Below are positions 8,565 to 17,616 of a stretch of 64,000 bases of DNA, piece by piece; the stretch's first letter is position 1; each line of letters starts with the position of its first letter. Below the pieces are notes generated by a model. The model worked only from the letters and a program-made list of their open reading frames with translations, was not told where the DNA came from and did no database searches. The stretch comes from JAMXLO01 sp963818775 (GTDB taxonomy: Bacteria > Pseudomonadota > Alphaproteobacteria > Acetobacterales > Acetobacteraceae). The position numbers and the translations under genes were made by a program. Location of the stretch: NCBI GenBank assembly GCA_963818775.1, contig CAWFUF010000013.1, forward strand, positions 62,001-126,000. The letters run 5' to 3'.

Positions 8565-8663
8565 GACGTTCCTCGCGATCGGCTACGCCACCATTAACCT
8601 CCCGGACCGTCAAACCGACAAGAGTGCCTTCCCGAACCGGCCATCCGACCCCACAATATCTGC

Positions 8664-9323
8664 ATGTCCCGGCGCACGGTTGAGATCACGGCTGACCTCA
8701 TGCTGCGGGCCTACCGACACGGCCTGTTCCCGATGGCGGAGACCCGTCGCGGCGAACGCCTCTACTGGCTCGACCCTGAGCGCCGCGGCGTCCTGCCGTT
8801 GGACCGCTTCCACCTGCCGCGCCGGCTCGCCCGCACCGTGCTGTCGGACGCCTTCACCGTCACCGTCGATCGGGACTTCGCCGCGACCATCGCCGGCTGC
8901 GCACAGTCCGCCCCCGGCCGCGACGACACATGGATCAATCCGCAGATCGAGCGGCTGTTCAGCGAACTGCATCAACTCGGCCACGCCCACTCGGTGGAGA
9001 CACGCCAGCACGGGCATCTGGTCGGCGGCCTCTACGGGGTGGCGATCGGCGGCGTGTTCTTCGGCGAGAGCATGTTCAGCATGGTGCGCGACACCTCGAA
9101 GGTGGCCCTGGTGCACCTCGTCGCGCGCCTGCGTCTCGGCGGCTTCCGACTGCTGGACACCCAGTTCGTCACCGCGCACCTGTCGCAGTTCGGCGCCGAG
9201 GAGTTGCCACGCGATGACTACAAGGTGCAGCTTGCGCATGCCCTGACCGTGCCGGCCGATTTTGCCGCCGATCCGGACCCGGCAGCGCTGGCGGCTGAGA
9301 TCCGCTGCCTGGCGGAGCGCTGA
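8664..9323 (+). CDS. aat: leucyl/phenylalanyl-tRNA--protein transferase
   Basis: 219 residues matching Aat along its length: LMLRAYRHGLFPMAE at the N-terminus, LYWLDPERRGVLPLDRFH, and the centre VGGLYGVAIGGVFFGESMFS with the conserved 'GGLYG...FxGESMFS' signature. It transfers Leu, Phe or Met from tRNA to proteins with N-terminal Arg or Lys, marking them for ClpS/ClpAP (N-end rule). It is cytosolic. The start ATG at 8664 has no strong Shine-Dalgarno, but the length matches alphaproteobacterial Aat. The next gene's upstream ATG would overlap the stop codon. Confidence 0.95.
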   Translation: MSRRTVEITADLMLRAYRHGLFPMAETRRGERLYWLDPERRGVLPLDRFHLPRRLARTVLSDAFTVTVDRDFAATIAGCAQSAPGRDDTWINPQIERLFSELHQLGHAHSVETRQHGHLVGGLYGVAIGGVFFGESMFSMVRDTSKVALVHLVARLRLGGFRLLDTQFVTAHLSQFGAEELPRDDYKVQLAHALTVPADFAADPDPAALAAEIRCLAER

Positions 9324-9367
9324 TGCTTCGATCGGCCGTCGCTCAAGCGCAGGACGCCTGCGGCTGC

Positions 9368-9802
9368 ATGAAGTATGCCGTGGTCCTGGCGCTCTGCGCG
9401 ACCTGGGCGCCCGCGGCCTTTGCCGATCCGCCCGGTTCAGGGCTGCATGTAATTATCGACTACGTCGCGAGACGAATGAGCGTGGTGAGGGACGCGACGC
9501 GATCGATGGTCGAAATGGCGGCTCCAGGCAATATGGCGGACATGACCGGCGGCAGCGCCACGGCGTCCTTCGTCCGCCGCGGCGAGGCGACGGTGGCGGG
9601 CCGGGTCTGCACCGAATGGCAGACGCGCGATCGCGCGGGGCGGCCGGCGCTGGTCTGCATCACCGGCGATGGCGTGCTGCTGCGGGCCGGCACCTCGGAA
9701 CAGGTGCAGGTGAGCGCGATCTCGGTCGAGTTCGCGCCGCAGCATTCCGCGCTATTCCGCGTGCCGTCGGATTATGTGCGCTTGGCGCCGGGAACCGCAT
9801 GA
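9368..9802 (+). CDS. exported hypothetical protein
   Basis: 144 residues from the ATG at 9368, giving a signal peptide (MKYAVVLALCATWAPAAFA) cleaved before DPPGSG. The mature part contains VAGRVCTEWQTRDRAG and a second Cys in ALVCITGDGVLLRAG, which may form a disulfide in the periplasm, then FRVPSDYVRLAPG at the end. The layout resembles DUF4412-type exported proteins. An in-frame ATG at 9323 overlaps the aat stop and would add 15 residues before the signal peptide. The stop overlaps the next gene by 4 bases. Confidence 0.65.
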   Translation: MKYAVVLALCATWAPAAFADPPGSGLHVIIDYVARRMSVVRDATRSMVEMAAPGNMADMTGGSATASFVRRGEATVAGRVCTEWQTRDRAGRPALVCITGDGVLLRAGTSEQVQVSAISVEFAPQHSALFRVPSDYVRLAPGTA

Positions 9803-10659
9803 TGATTGCTGGCAAGATCATCGTTCCATGGCGCGACCGGCATGGCCGTTTCCTGCCGTTGAAGGCGACGGTGCTCGCGGCGAGCTTCATTCCCGGCGCG
9901 GTGCTGGCGTTCTGGTGGGCGAACGGCATGCTCGGCGGACGCCCGGTGACCGAGGTTATCCACGGCACCGGTGACTGGGCGATCCGTTACCTGCTGATCT
10001 CGCTGGCGATCACCCCGGCGGCGCGAGTACTGGATTGGCCGCGCCTGCTGCTCGTGCGGCGGATTGTCGGCCTGACTGCGCTTGCCTATGGGCTCGCGCA
10101 TTTCACGCTGTACGTGGTGGACCATAACTACCGGTTGGGCTTCGTCGCCTCGGAGATCGCACTGCGGTTCTATCTGACCATCGGCTTTACCGTGTTGCTC
10201 GGGCTGGTCGTCCTCGGCGTTACTTCGACCGACGGCTGGGCTCGGAGGCTGGGTCGCCGGTGGAAGCGGCTGCATCGGGTGATCTATGTGTTGGGCGCGA
10301 TCGCACTGCTGCACTATTTCATCCAATCGAAGTCGAACGTATCGGAGCCGGTGTTCTTCTCGGGCCTGTTTGTGTGGCTACTGCTGTGGCGTGCGCTCCC
10401 GATGCCCTGGCAACGGAATCCGCTCGCGCAGCTGGCGCTGGCCGGCGTGGCGGCGTGCGCCAGTGCCGGCATCGAGTTCGCCTGGTATGGGTTGACGACC
10501 GGGATCAACCCGTGGCGTGTGCTGGCGGCAAGCGAGACGCTGCATTTCGGTGTGCGGCCGGCGCACTGCGTGGCATTGGCGGGACTGGCGGTGGTGGTGC
10601 TGGCAGGGCTGCGACGGATGACCGGCATGGCGCGCCCCAGGCAACGCATGGCGACCTGA
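9799..10659 (+). CDS. MsrQ-like ferric-reductase-domain membrane protein
   Basis: 286 residues with about six to eight membrane helices and a ferric-reductase-like transmembrane domain. The haem-ligand His pair seems to be in GLAHFTLYVVDH and in KRLHRVIYVLGAIALLHYF, the usual MsrQ positions. MsrQ passes electrons from the membrane to periplasmic MsrP for repair of oxidised methionines. No msrP is present in this window, so the partner is either elsewhere or different. The protein has an N-terminal extension and a C-terminal part of about 90 residues beyond the six-helix core. The start overlaps the preceding stop (ATGATG at 9799). Confidence 0.75.
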   Translation: MMIAGKIIVPWRDRHGRFLPLKATVLAASFIPGAVLAFWWANGMLGGRPVTEVIHGTGDWAIRYLLISLAITPAARVLDWPRLLLVRRIVGLTALAYGLAHFTLYVVDHNYRLGFVASEIALRFYLTIGFTVLLGLVVLGVTSTDGWARRLGRRWKRLHRVIYVLGAIALLHYFIQSKSNVSEPVFFSGLFVWLLLWRALPMPWQRNPLAQLALAGVAACASAGIEFAWYGLTTGINPWRVLAASETLHFGVRPAHCVALAGLAVVVLAGLRRMTGMARPRQRMAT

Positions 10660-10748
10660 GTGCGCCGAGATCAAGCGCGACTGCTGTTGAACTCTGGCTG
10701 CTCTGCCGATTAGCCTGAGTAGGCAATAAGAGCGAAGGAGGGACCGTC

Positions 10749-11813
10749 ATGCACCGCCGGGCATTCATCGCTGCAACTGTTGCGACTCCCGCTATCATTG
10801 GGCTTGGTTCAAAAACCGGTTCCGCTCAGCCTGCGGAGCGCACGCCCGTCGCTGTGTGGCGTCAATTCGTAATCACGACCAAAATCATATTACAAAACTC
10901 GCCCGGCCAGGCACGACTTTGGTTGCCTCTGGTGCAGACCGCAGTCGGCTATCAGACCGCCATCGATGTGGACTGGCAGGGCAACGGCCGAGCTGAACTG
11001 GTGCGCGATCCAACTTATGGCGCGCAGATGTTACGTAGCACTTGGGACGAAAGCGCGACCCCGCAGCACATTGAGGTCAGGCAGACCGTCGCAACCTGCG
11101 ACCGAGCCGCGCTGCCGACGGTGCCAATCAGCCAAGCCGAACGGCAATTCTGGATGGCCCCAACGGAGAGCGCGCCGACAGATGGTATCGTGCGCACTAC
11201 GGTCGAGCGTATCGTTGACGGTCGCACCAACCCCCGTGAGCGGTTGCGCGCCATCTATGATTGGGTGGTGGACACGACCTGGCGCAACCCTGACACGCCT
11301 GGCTGCGGTGTCGGCGACGTCAAGGCAATGCTCGAGTCGGGCAATTTTGGCGGTAAGTGTGTCGATATCAACGGCCTGATGGTCGGCTTGGCGCGGGCGG
11401 CAGGCATTCCGGCCCGTGACGTGTACGGGATTCGCGTAGCCAACTCACATTTGTACCCTTCACTTGGAAAAAGCGGTGACATCAGCAAAGCGCAGCACTG
11501 CCGTGCTGAGGCTTATTTGGAAGATGCCGGCTGGTTTCCCCTCGATCCTGCGGACGTAAGGAAAGTGGTCTTGGAGCAGAAACTGGCTGTGGACAGCATG
11601 GAGGTTCGTGGCTTGCGTGAGCGTCTATTTGGCAACTGGGAGATGAACTGGGTCGGGTACAACAGCGCCACCGATATTGCGTTACCGGGCGCCGAGCAGC
11701 AACGGCCAAACTTTCCCTTCCTGATGTATCCTTGCGCTTTCACTACAGTCGGCCAACCGAATGCCCTGGACCCAGCACGCTTTCGTTACGAAATTACGTC
11801 TCGCGAGACATGA
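10749..11813 (+). CDS. exported transglutaminase-like domain protein
   Basis: 354 residues. The N-terminus (MHRRAFIAATVATPAIIGLG) resembles a Tat signal. A transglutaminase-like cysteine protease fold follows: Cys204 in GGKCVDINGLMVGLARAAGIPAR, His250 in AQHCRAEAY and Asp266 in WFPLDPADV form the expected triad. The upstream 150 residues form a beta-rich N-terminal domain typical of this family. Such proteins are thought to act as proteases or peptide amidases, and the substrate is not known. GAAGGAGGGA lies just before the ATG. Codon use is less GC-biased than that of its neighbours. Confidence 0.8.
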   Translation: MHRRAFIAATVATPAIIGLGSKTGSAQPAERTPVAVWRQFVITTKIILQNSPGQARLWLPLVQTAVGYQTAIDVDWQGNGRAELVRDPTYGAQMLRSTWDESATPQHIEVRQTVATCDRAALPTVPISQAERQFWMAPTESAPTDGIVRTTVERIVDGRTNPRERLRAIYDWVVDTTWRNPDTPGCGVGDVKAMLESGNFGGKCVDINGLMVGLARAAGIPARDVYGIRVANSHLYPSLGKSGDISKAQHCRAEAYLEDAGWFPLDPADVRKVVLEQKLAVDSMEVRGLRERLFGNWEMNWVGYNSATDIALPGAEQQRPNFPFLMYPCAFTTVGQPNALDPARFRYEITSRET

Positions 11814-11969
11814 AGTCCACAATCCGACGGTCCGCACAACGCCTGTCGACGCCCGAACAATTCGATCAGTGAGGCGCATGGCGGCCACCGAATTGTCGAG
11901 CTGAACCCCGCAGCGGCACGACCACCGTCCCGGCGACCGCGTGGACGAGTTCGACTGACCTTGACTGCC

Positions 11970-12521
11970 TCAGTCCGACGCCAGCCGCTTGATGAGCTGT
12001 GCCGCCGCTGGCGTTGACCAGTCGGCGGAACCCTCCAGCCGGGCGACCTCGCGCCCTCGCTTGTCGACAATCAGGCTCGTCGGAATGCCACGGGCATGGC
12101 AGGCGCGGATCGCGGCGCTCCTGGGGTCCAGGAGTATGGGCAGCCCGGTGATCCCGTGCTGCTGAAAGAAGGCCTGCACGGTCGGTGCGCCACCACGATC
12201 GGATGACAGCGGCAGCACCGCGATGTCGTCGGGTGCCAGCGTCTTCGACAGCCTGGCCAGCGACGGCAACTCCGCGACGCAGGGTACGCACCACGTCGCC
12301 CAGAGGTTGACCACCATGCCATGGCCGAGGAAGTCCGCCAGGTGATGTTCGGTCCCGTCGGCGGACGCGAACACAATGTTGGGTGCCGGCACCGGCGGAT
12401 CGGTTGGCGTCAGTGCCTTGGCGGCATCGTCCAGTTCCTCGGCGAGCGGTTTGCGCGCGATCAGGGCGGCGGCTAGGGTCCCGCCGGCCGCGAGCGCAGC
12501 GCGGCGCCTGGTCAACAGCAC
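11970..12521 (-). CDS. tlpA: TlpA-like thiol:disulfide oxidoreductase
   Basis: 183 residues from a GTG at 12521 preceded by GGGAGG. An N-terminal hydrophobic segment (RRRAALAAGGTLAAALIA) anchors or exports it, followed by a thioredoxin fold with the redox motif WCVPC in MVVNLWATWCVPCVAE and the cis-Pro in RGIPTSLIVD. TlpA reduces periplasmic thiols, for instance in cytochrome c or Cu oxidase maturation. The ORF opens further upstream to 12593, but that would overlap argH, so the GTG is preferred. The gene is divergent from argH, with only 15 bases between start codons. Confidence 0.9.
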   Translation of the reverse strand: MLLTRRRAALAAGGTLAAALIARKPLAEELDDAAKALTPTDPPVPAPNIVFASADGTEHHLADFLGHGMVVNLWATWCVPCVAELPSLARLSKTLAPDDIAVLPLSSDRGGAPTVQAFFQQHGITGLPILLDPRSAAIRACHARGIPTSLIVDKRGREVARLEGSADWSTPAAAQLIKRLASD

Positions 12522-12536
12522 GACGCGGGTCCTCCC

Positions 12537-13946
12537 TTGAGTGAGACGCCGAAGCAGCGGAACGAGGCCGCCAACCCGCAGTGGGGCGGGCAATTCGCTG
12601 CCGGTCCGTCAGTAATCATGCAGGAGATCAACGCCTCGATCGGTTTCGACCAGAAGCTGTGGCGGCAGGACATCAGGGGCTCCTTGGCGCATGCCGCGAT
12701 GCTGGCGCGGGTGGGGATCATCCCGACACAAGATGAGCAGGCCATACGCGAGGGTCTAGCGGCGATCGCGCAAGAGATCGAGACCGGGCGCTTCCCGTTC
12801 GACGCGGCGCTCGAGGATATCCACATGAACATCGAGGCCCGCCTGACGGAGCGTATCGGCGAGGCCGGCCGTCGCCTGCACACCGCGCGTAGCCGCAACG
12901 ACCAGGTGGCGACGGACTTCCGCCTCTGGGTGCGCGACGCGATCGACGGGCTGTCGGCGCAGATCGCCGACGTCATGCGCGCGCTGGCTGGTCGCGCGGC
13001 TGCACATGCGGCCGATCCGATGCCCGGCTTCACCCATCTGCAGACCGCGCAGCCGGTGACGTTCGGCCACCATCTGCTGGCGTATGTCGAGATGCTGGAC
13101 CGCGACCGCGGACGGCTCGCGGACTGCCGGCGGCGGTTGAACGAATGCCCGCTGGGCAGCGCGGCGCTGGCGGGCACGTCGTTTCCGATCGACCGCGCGA
13201 TGGCCGCCCGCGCATTGGACTTCGATCGGCCCACCGCCAATTCGCTCGACGCCGTGTCCGACCGAGACTTCGCGCTGGAGTTCCTCGGCGCGGCGGCCAT
13301 CTCGGCGATGCACCTGTCGCGGTTCGCCGAGGAGATCGTGGTGTGGTGTTCTGCGCCGTGGCGGTTCATTCGGCTGTCGGATGCGTTCACCACCGGCAGC
13401 TCCATCATGCCGCAGAAGCGCAACCCCGACGCGGCCGAACTGGTGCGGGCCAAGACCGGGCGCGTTACCGGCGCCCTGGTCGCCCTGCTGACGGTGATGA
13501 AAGGTCTGCCGCTGGCCTATGCCAAGGACATGCAGGAGGACAAGGAGCCAGTGTTCGATGCGGCCGAGGCCTGGGCGCTGTCGCTGGCCGCGATTGCCGG
13601 AATGGTGCGGGACATGACGCCGGACGTGGCGCGCATGCGGGAGCTTGCCGGGTCCGGCTTCGCCACCGCGACCGATCTTGCGGACTGGCTGGTGCGGGCA
13701 CTGAACCTGCCGTTCCGCGACGCGCACCATGTCACGGGCCGGCTGGTGGCAGCAGCGGAGGCCAAGGGCGTCGATCTGGCCGGGCTGACGCTGGCCGAGA
13801 TGCAGGCCGCGGAGCCGCGTATCACCGCGGATGTGTATTCGGTCCTGACGGTGGAGGCTTCGGTTGCGTCGCGGACAAGCGTCGGTGGCACGGCACCGGC
13901 GAATGTCGCGCGCGAGGCAGCGCGATGGCAGGCAGCGCTGGCATGA
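12537..13946 (+). CDS. argH: argininosuccinate lyase
   Basis: 469 residues. It catalyses the last step of arginine synthesis, argininosuccinate to arginine and fumarate. The family signature is GSSIMPQKRNPDAAELVRAK. The N-terminal NPQWGGQFAAGPSVIMQEINAS, LHTARSRNDQVATDFRLW and TAQPVTFGHHLL segments are all conserved. The start is a TTG at 12537, because no ATG or GTG precedes the conserved N-terminus in frame and the next ATG would remove it. The 3' end overlaps lptM by 4 bases. The tlpA-argH-lptM neighbourhood is conserved in alphaproteobacteria. Confidence 0.93.
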   Translation: MSETPKQRNEAANPQWGGQFAAGPSVIMQEINASIGFDQKLWRQDIRGSLAHAAMLARVGIIPTQDEQAIREGLAAIAQEIETGRFPFDAALEDIHMNIEARLTERIGEAGRRLHTARSRNDQVATDFRLWVRDAIDGLSAQIADVMRALAGRAAAHAADPMPGFTHLQTAQPVTFGHHLLAYVEMLDRDRGRLADCRRRLNECPLGSAALAGTSFPIDRAMAARALDFDRPTANSLDAVSDRDFALEFLGAAAISAMHLSRFAEEIVVWCSAPWRFIRLSDAFTTGSSIMPQKRNPDAAELVRAKTGRVTGALVALLTVMKGLPLAYAKDMQEDKEPVFDAAEAWALSLAAIAGMVRDMTPDVARMRELAGSGFATATDLADWLVRALNLPFRDAHHVTGRLVAAAEAKGVDLAGLTLAEMQAAEPRITADVYSVLTVEASVASRTSVGGTAPANVAREAARWQAALA

Positions 13947-14065
13947 GGTGGGCACTGTTCCTGGCGCTGATCCTCATGCTCACGGCATGCGGCAAGAAGG
14001 GGCCACCATCGCCACCCGGTCCGCCTGACCAGATCACCTTCCCGCGGACCTACCCAACGCACTGA
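13943..14065 (+). CDS. lptM: LptM-type small lipoprotein
   Basis: 40 residues. The N-terminal MRWALFLALILMLTAC is a lipoprotein signal with its lipobox ending in Cys16, followed by GKKGPPSPPGPPD. The motif 'LTACGxKGPP' plus position after argH identifies the small lipoprotein once called YifL, now LptM, which helps mature the LPS translocon LptD/E in the outer membrane. The ATG overlaps the argH stop (ATGA). In many relatives lysA follows directly; here three other genes intervene. Confidence 0.8.
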   Translation: MRWALFLALILMLTACGKKGPPSPPGPPDQITFPRTYPTH

Positions 14066-14076
14066 CTGCCAGCCGG

Positions 14077-15405
14077 CTACCGGCAGCCTTTGGCGATCAG
14101 CGCCTGGCCGAGTTGCCTGTCCGGACCATCGACATGACGCAGCAGCCACTCCTGCAGGTAGCGCACGATCAGGCTGACGCTGGCCATATCCCCGTCCACG
14201 TGCAGGTTCTGGATGTCGTGTAGCAGCCGGTGGTGTTGCTCACGATGCTGCACAAGGTGCTCGACCTGGTACCGCTCCATCAATCGCTCCTCGGTAGCAA
14301 AATGGAATGCCGTGTATTGGGTCAGGTCGCTCAGTCTGGCCGCGATGGTGGCGCCGTCGAAGTTGCCCTTCAGCGACGCCGACAGCTCATCGATCAGCTC
14401 CGCCAGATGCATATGCTGATCGTCGATCTCCTCGATGCCGACTGCGTGTACGGCGCTCCAGGCCAGCGGCTGTAGCGACACGATGTCCGCGGTGGACCTT
14501 CCGGTCGCCCAGCGGAACTGGTTCCTGCCAGCACGCTTGGCGCGGTACATCGCGGTGTCGGCCGCCGCCAGCAGGGCATCGGCCAACTCAGCGTGCTCGG
14601 GCCACGCTGCGATACCGACGCTGGTGCCGAGGTCGACGCGATGCGTTGCCAGTTCGAGCGGCGCTGCCAAGGCGCCGATCATGCGCTGCGCCACCAGTGC
14701 GGCCGCCTGCTGGTCGTTCAGCCGTGGCAGCAGCACGGCGAATTCATCGCCACCAATCCGGGCCAGGGTGTCGCCTTCTCGAATATTGTGCTCGAAGCGC
14801 TGCGCCACGAGTTGCAGGGCGACGTCGCCCCCCTGATGACCATAGGTATCGTTGATCGCCTTGAAACCATCGAGGTCCATGACGAGCACGGCGAATATCG
14901 CCGGGTGGCGCCGCGCATGCCGCACGGCCTGATGCAGATGGTCGGCGAACAATGCCCGGTTCGCCAAGCCGGTGAGCGCATCACTGTATGCCAGGTTGGC
15001 GAGCTGCTCTCTCGAGCGATGCTGTCTGGTGACATCACAGGCGAAGGCGATGATTGTGGATTCCCCATCGAGTTCCGTGCATTCGAGGCTCAGTTCGAGG
15101 TCGAATGACGGAACTTCCCCTCGTCTGCCGGCACCGTAATAGCGTGTTGGGGAACGTTCGGCTGAGAGGAGTGAATCAGCCAGCCGGTCGCCCCCTGCAT
15201 CGACGACAATGTCGGCGAGCGGCGTGCCGATCAACGCGTTGGTTGCCCGAAACGTCGCGAGAAACGCGGGATTGGCGAAAACGATCCGCCCGTGGCGCAA
15301 AGCGGCGAGCGCGATCGCCTTGCTGTTCACCAGAACCGAGCCAAGCGCTCGCAGATCAACCCGATCCTGCTCGGTTCGGCCAGGAGATCTGCTGTCGTGC
15401 TTCAT
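14077..15405 (-). CDS. PAS-GGDEF diguanylate cyclase with C-terminal hemerythrin domain
   Basis: 442 residues, cytosolic. The N-terminal part (about 20-125) is PAS-like (VFANPAFLATFRATN). The GGDEF domain lies at about 140-300, with YSDALTGLANRALF and the intact active site RIGGDEFAVLL. The C-terminal hemerythrin/McHr domain at about 315-435 keeps the di-iron ligands: His in EEIDDQHMHLAE, His and Glu in FHFATEERLM, two His in HREQHHRLL, and His and Asp in LLRHVDGPDR. It would make cyclic di-GMP in response to oxygen or redox state sensed at the iron centre. No transmembrane helix is seen. It opens the three-gene insert between lptM and lysA. Confidence 0.9.
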   Translation of the reverse strand: MKHDSRSPGRTEQDRVDLRALGSVLVNSKAIALAALRHGRIVFANPAFLATFRATNALIGTPLADIVVDAGGDRLADSLLSAERSPTRYYGAGRRGEVPSFDLELSLECTELDGESTIIAFACDVTRQHRSREQLANLAYSDALTGLANRALFADHLHQAVRHARRHPAIFAVLVMDLDGFKAINDTYGHQGGDVALQLVAQRFEHNIREGDTLARIGGDEFAVLLPRLNDQQAAALVAQRMIGALAAPLELATHRVDLGTSVGIAAWPEHAELADALLAAADTAMYRAKRAGRNQFRWATGRSTADIVSLQPLAWSAVHAVGIEEIDDQHMHLAELIDELSASLKGNFDGATIAARLSDLTQYTAFHFATEERLMERYQVEHLVQHREQHHRLLHDIQNLHVDGDMASVSLIVRYLQEWLLRHVDGPDRQLGQALIAKGCR

Positions 15406-15492
15406 GCTGCCCCGCTGTGCATAGCAGGCTGCGCCTTAAGATAATGTGTATGAGGTCGGTTGGACCGGTCTGTCGGGGAAGGGTGAACCGTG

Positions 15493-15747
15493 ATGCCACC
15501 GATCAACCCATTGCTCGCGCTTGGCGTGGTGCTGTCAACGATGGCAACGGACGCGGTGTATGTGCTGTTCAACGCCGCGGTGTCAGATCGTCGGCGGCTC
15601 GGTGCGGCGTCCTGGAGCAGCGTCTGGTACTTGCTCTCTGCCTTCGCGGTGATCAGCTACACAACATCCTGGGTCTACGTCCTGTTCGCGGCGGCCGGGT
15701 CCTGGATCGGCGCGTTTCTGTCGGTGACCTGGCTGCGCAAACGGTGA
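15493..15747 (+). CDS. small membrane protein
   Basis: 84 residues. Two hydrophobic segments (NPLLALGVVLSTMATDAVYV and YLLSAFAVISYTTSWVYVLF with its extension) span the membrane, and the C-terminus ends in a basic LRKR. No family is recognised, although short two-helix proteins of this kind are common in alphaproteobacteria. The ATG at 15493 follows GGGGAAGG. It converges with the DUF29 gene 3 bases downstream. Confidence 0.6.
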   Translation: MPPINPLLALGVVLSTMATDAVYVLFNAAVSDRRRLGAASWSSVWYLLSAFAVISYTTSWVYVLFAAAGSWIGAFLSVTWLRKR

Positions 15748-15750
15748 GGT

Positions 15751-16179
15751 CTATGGCTCTGCCAGTAGCTCATCCAGCGTCTTCGGACAGTCCTGGCGCA
15801 CCGGCAGCGGATGTTGGCCATCCATCGTTTCCGGGAGGGCCCGCAGCGCGCGACGGTACAGGCGCGCAAGGTCTATCCGCTGCCGCATGGACGGTACGTA
15901 TCGGTCGGCGGCATCGCCGCGGAAGCGTACGGCCTCGGCGCGCCAGTTTGGCGCATCGCGAGAGTTTGGCCAGCCTTCGGCCTTGAGCATGTGGACGAGT
16001 GCCTGCACGAGCAGCAACTCAACCGCATGCAATTGCTCGCTGCCCACGCTCTCGACCTCCTCGATCACGTTCTCCCAATCGACCTGGTCGTTGACCCGCT
16101 CGCCCGCGGCGAGCCGACGCAGCAGCTGCGCCTGGCGCTCGGACCACAGCAGAATATCATCGTCGTAGAGGTCGCTCAT
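15751..16179 (-). CDS. DUF29 family protein
   Basis: 142 residues from the ATG at 16179 (MSDLYDDDILLWSERQAQLL), the standard start of DUF29 proteins: 'YxxDxxxWxxxQAxLLR'. It continues NVIEEVESVGSEQLHAVEL, the second conserved block. The fold is mainly helical. DUF29 genes are scattered through alphaproteobacteria and cyanobacteria, often in mobile or accessory contexts, and their function is unknown. The longer frame to 16365 is not used because its extra N-terminus is not DUF29-like and overlaps lysA. Confidence 0.85.
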   Translation of the reverse strand: MSDLYDDDILLWSERQAQLLRRLAAGERVNDQVDWENVIEEVESVGSEQLHAVELLLVQALVHMLKAEGWPNSRDAPNWRAEAVRFRGDAADRYVPSMRQRIDLARLYRRALRALPETMDGQHPLPVRQDCPKTLDELLAEP

Positions 16180-16284
16180 GCTGCCCTCGGTCGCCACTTC
16201 CCGTAATGATAAGGCCAACCAGACCACCTCGCGCAAGTCAGTCGGTGTATAGTCGCCGCCTGCGACCTCGTGTAGCTCTTGGGA

Positions 16285-17616
16285 ATGATATCCATCCGCG
16301 CCCCTGACACGCCCGAACCCACCGCGGCCGAGCTGATCGCGGGGCGGCCCCATCTCGCTTTGCACGCGATGGATGGGCTGATGATCGACGACGTGCCGCT
16401 CAATGCGATCGCGGATGACGTCGGCACGCCTGTGTGGGTCTACTCGGCGTCCGCCATGCGGCGGCGCTATCGTATGCTGGCCGAGGCGCTAACCGGCGCA
16501 GGGGTCAATGCGCACATCCATTACGCGATGAAGGCGAACGACCGGCTCGCCGTACTGCGGCTGTTTGCGGGGGTCGGCGCTGGAGTCGACGTGGTCAGTG
16601 AGGGCGAACTTCGCCGTGCGCGCGAGGCGGGAATCACCGCCGAGCGCATCGTGTTCTCGGGCGTCGGCAAGAGCGAACGCGAACTGCGGCTCGCGCTCAC
16701 CGAGGACATCGCGCAGTTTAACGTGGAGAGCGCCGAGGAACTGGACACGCTGTCGGCGCTGGCCACCGCCATGGGGCGGACCGCGCGCGTGGCGCTGCGC
16801 GTCAACCCGGATGTCGATGCCGGCACCCATGCCAAGATCACCACAGGCCGCGCGCGGGACAAGTTCGGGATCCCCTACACGGATGTCGTCGCGCTGTATC
16901 GCCGAGCCGCCGACCTGACGGGCATTCGTCCGGTTGGACTGGCGACGCATATCGGCAGTCAGATCCTGTCGCTCGCACCTTATCGCGCTGCCTATGCGCG
17001 TCTGGCGGAACTCGTGCGCGCATTGCGCGCGGACGGACTGCAGGTGGGTACGATCGACTGCGGCGGCGGTCTCGGCATTCCGTATCGGGACGAACCAGCG
17101 CCGTTGCCCGCGGCACTCGCCGGTGCGATCCACGGCGCGCTGCACGACCTGAATGTCCGCATCGTGCTTGAGCCGGGGCGTTGGCTGGTCGGTCCGGCAG
17201 GCGTGCTTGTGGCGTCGGTAATCCTGGCGAAGCACGCCCAGGGGAGCCGCTTCATCGTGCTGGACGCAGCAATGAACGATCTGATCCGACCCGCGATGTA
17301 CGAAGCCTGGCACGGCATCGTGCCGGTCGCCGCGGTCGATGCCGTGGCGCCGGTGGCACCGGCCGACGTGGTCGGACCAGTTTGCGAATCCGGTGACACA
17401 TTTGCGCGCGATCGCATGCTGCCAGCGCTGGCTTCGGGCGCGCGCGTGGCGATACTCGATGCCGGGGCCTATGGCTCGGTGATGAGTTCTGCGTACAATG
17501 CGCGCCCGATGGCAGCCGAGGTGATGGTGAACGGCAGCGAGTGGTCGGTGATTCGCGAACGCGACAGCCACGCCGACTTGTGGCGTGCCGAACGCATGCC
17601 ACATTCGCTCAGATGA
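16285..17616 (+). CDS. lysA: diaminopimelate decarboxylase
   Basis: 443 residues. It is a PLP enzyme of fold III that decarboxylates meso-diaminopimelate to lysine. The Lys that carries PLP is in IHYAMKANDRLAVL. Conserved blocks include GVGAGVDVVSEGELRRA, the phosphate-binding IDCGGGLGIPY and the EPGRWLVGPAG stretch, followed by CESGDTFARDR and AYGSVMSSAYNARP, where the second half of the active site lies. The ATG at 16285 is taken over a TTG at 16279. Its stop overlaps the next gene by 4 bases. Confidence 0.94.
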   Translation: MISIRAPDTPEPTAAELIAGRPHLALHAMDGLMIDDVPLNAIADDVGTPVWVYSASAMRRRYRMLAEALTGAGVNAHIHYAMKANDRLAVLRLFAGVGAGVDVVSEGELRRAREAGITAERIVFSGVGKSERELRLALTEDIAQFNVESAEELDTLSALATAMGRTARVALRVNPDVDAGTHAKITTGRARDKFGIPYTDVVALYRRAADLTGIRPVGLATHIGSQILSLAPYRAAYARLAELVRALRADGLQVGTIDCGGGLGIPYRDEPAPLPAALAGAIHGALHDLNVRIVLEPGRWLVGPAGVLVASVILAKHAQGSRFIVLDAAMNDLIRPAMYEAWHGIVPVAAVDAVAPVAPADVVGPVCESGDTFARDRMLPALASGARVAILDAGAYGSVMSSAYNARPMAAEVMVNGSEWSVIRERDSHADLWRAERMPHSLR

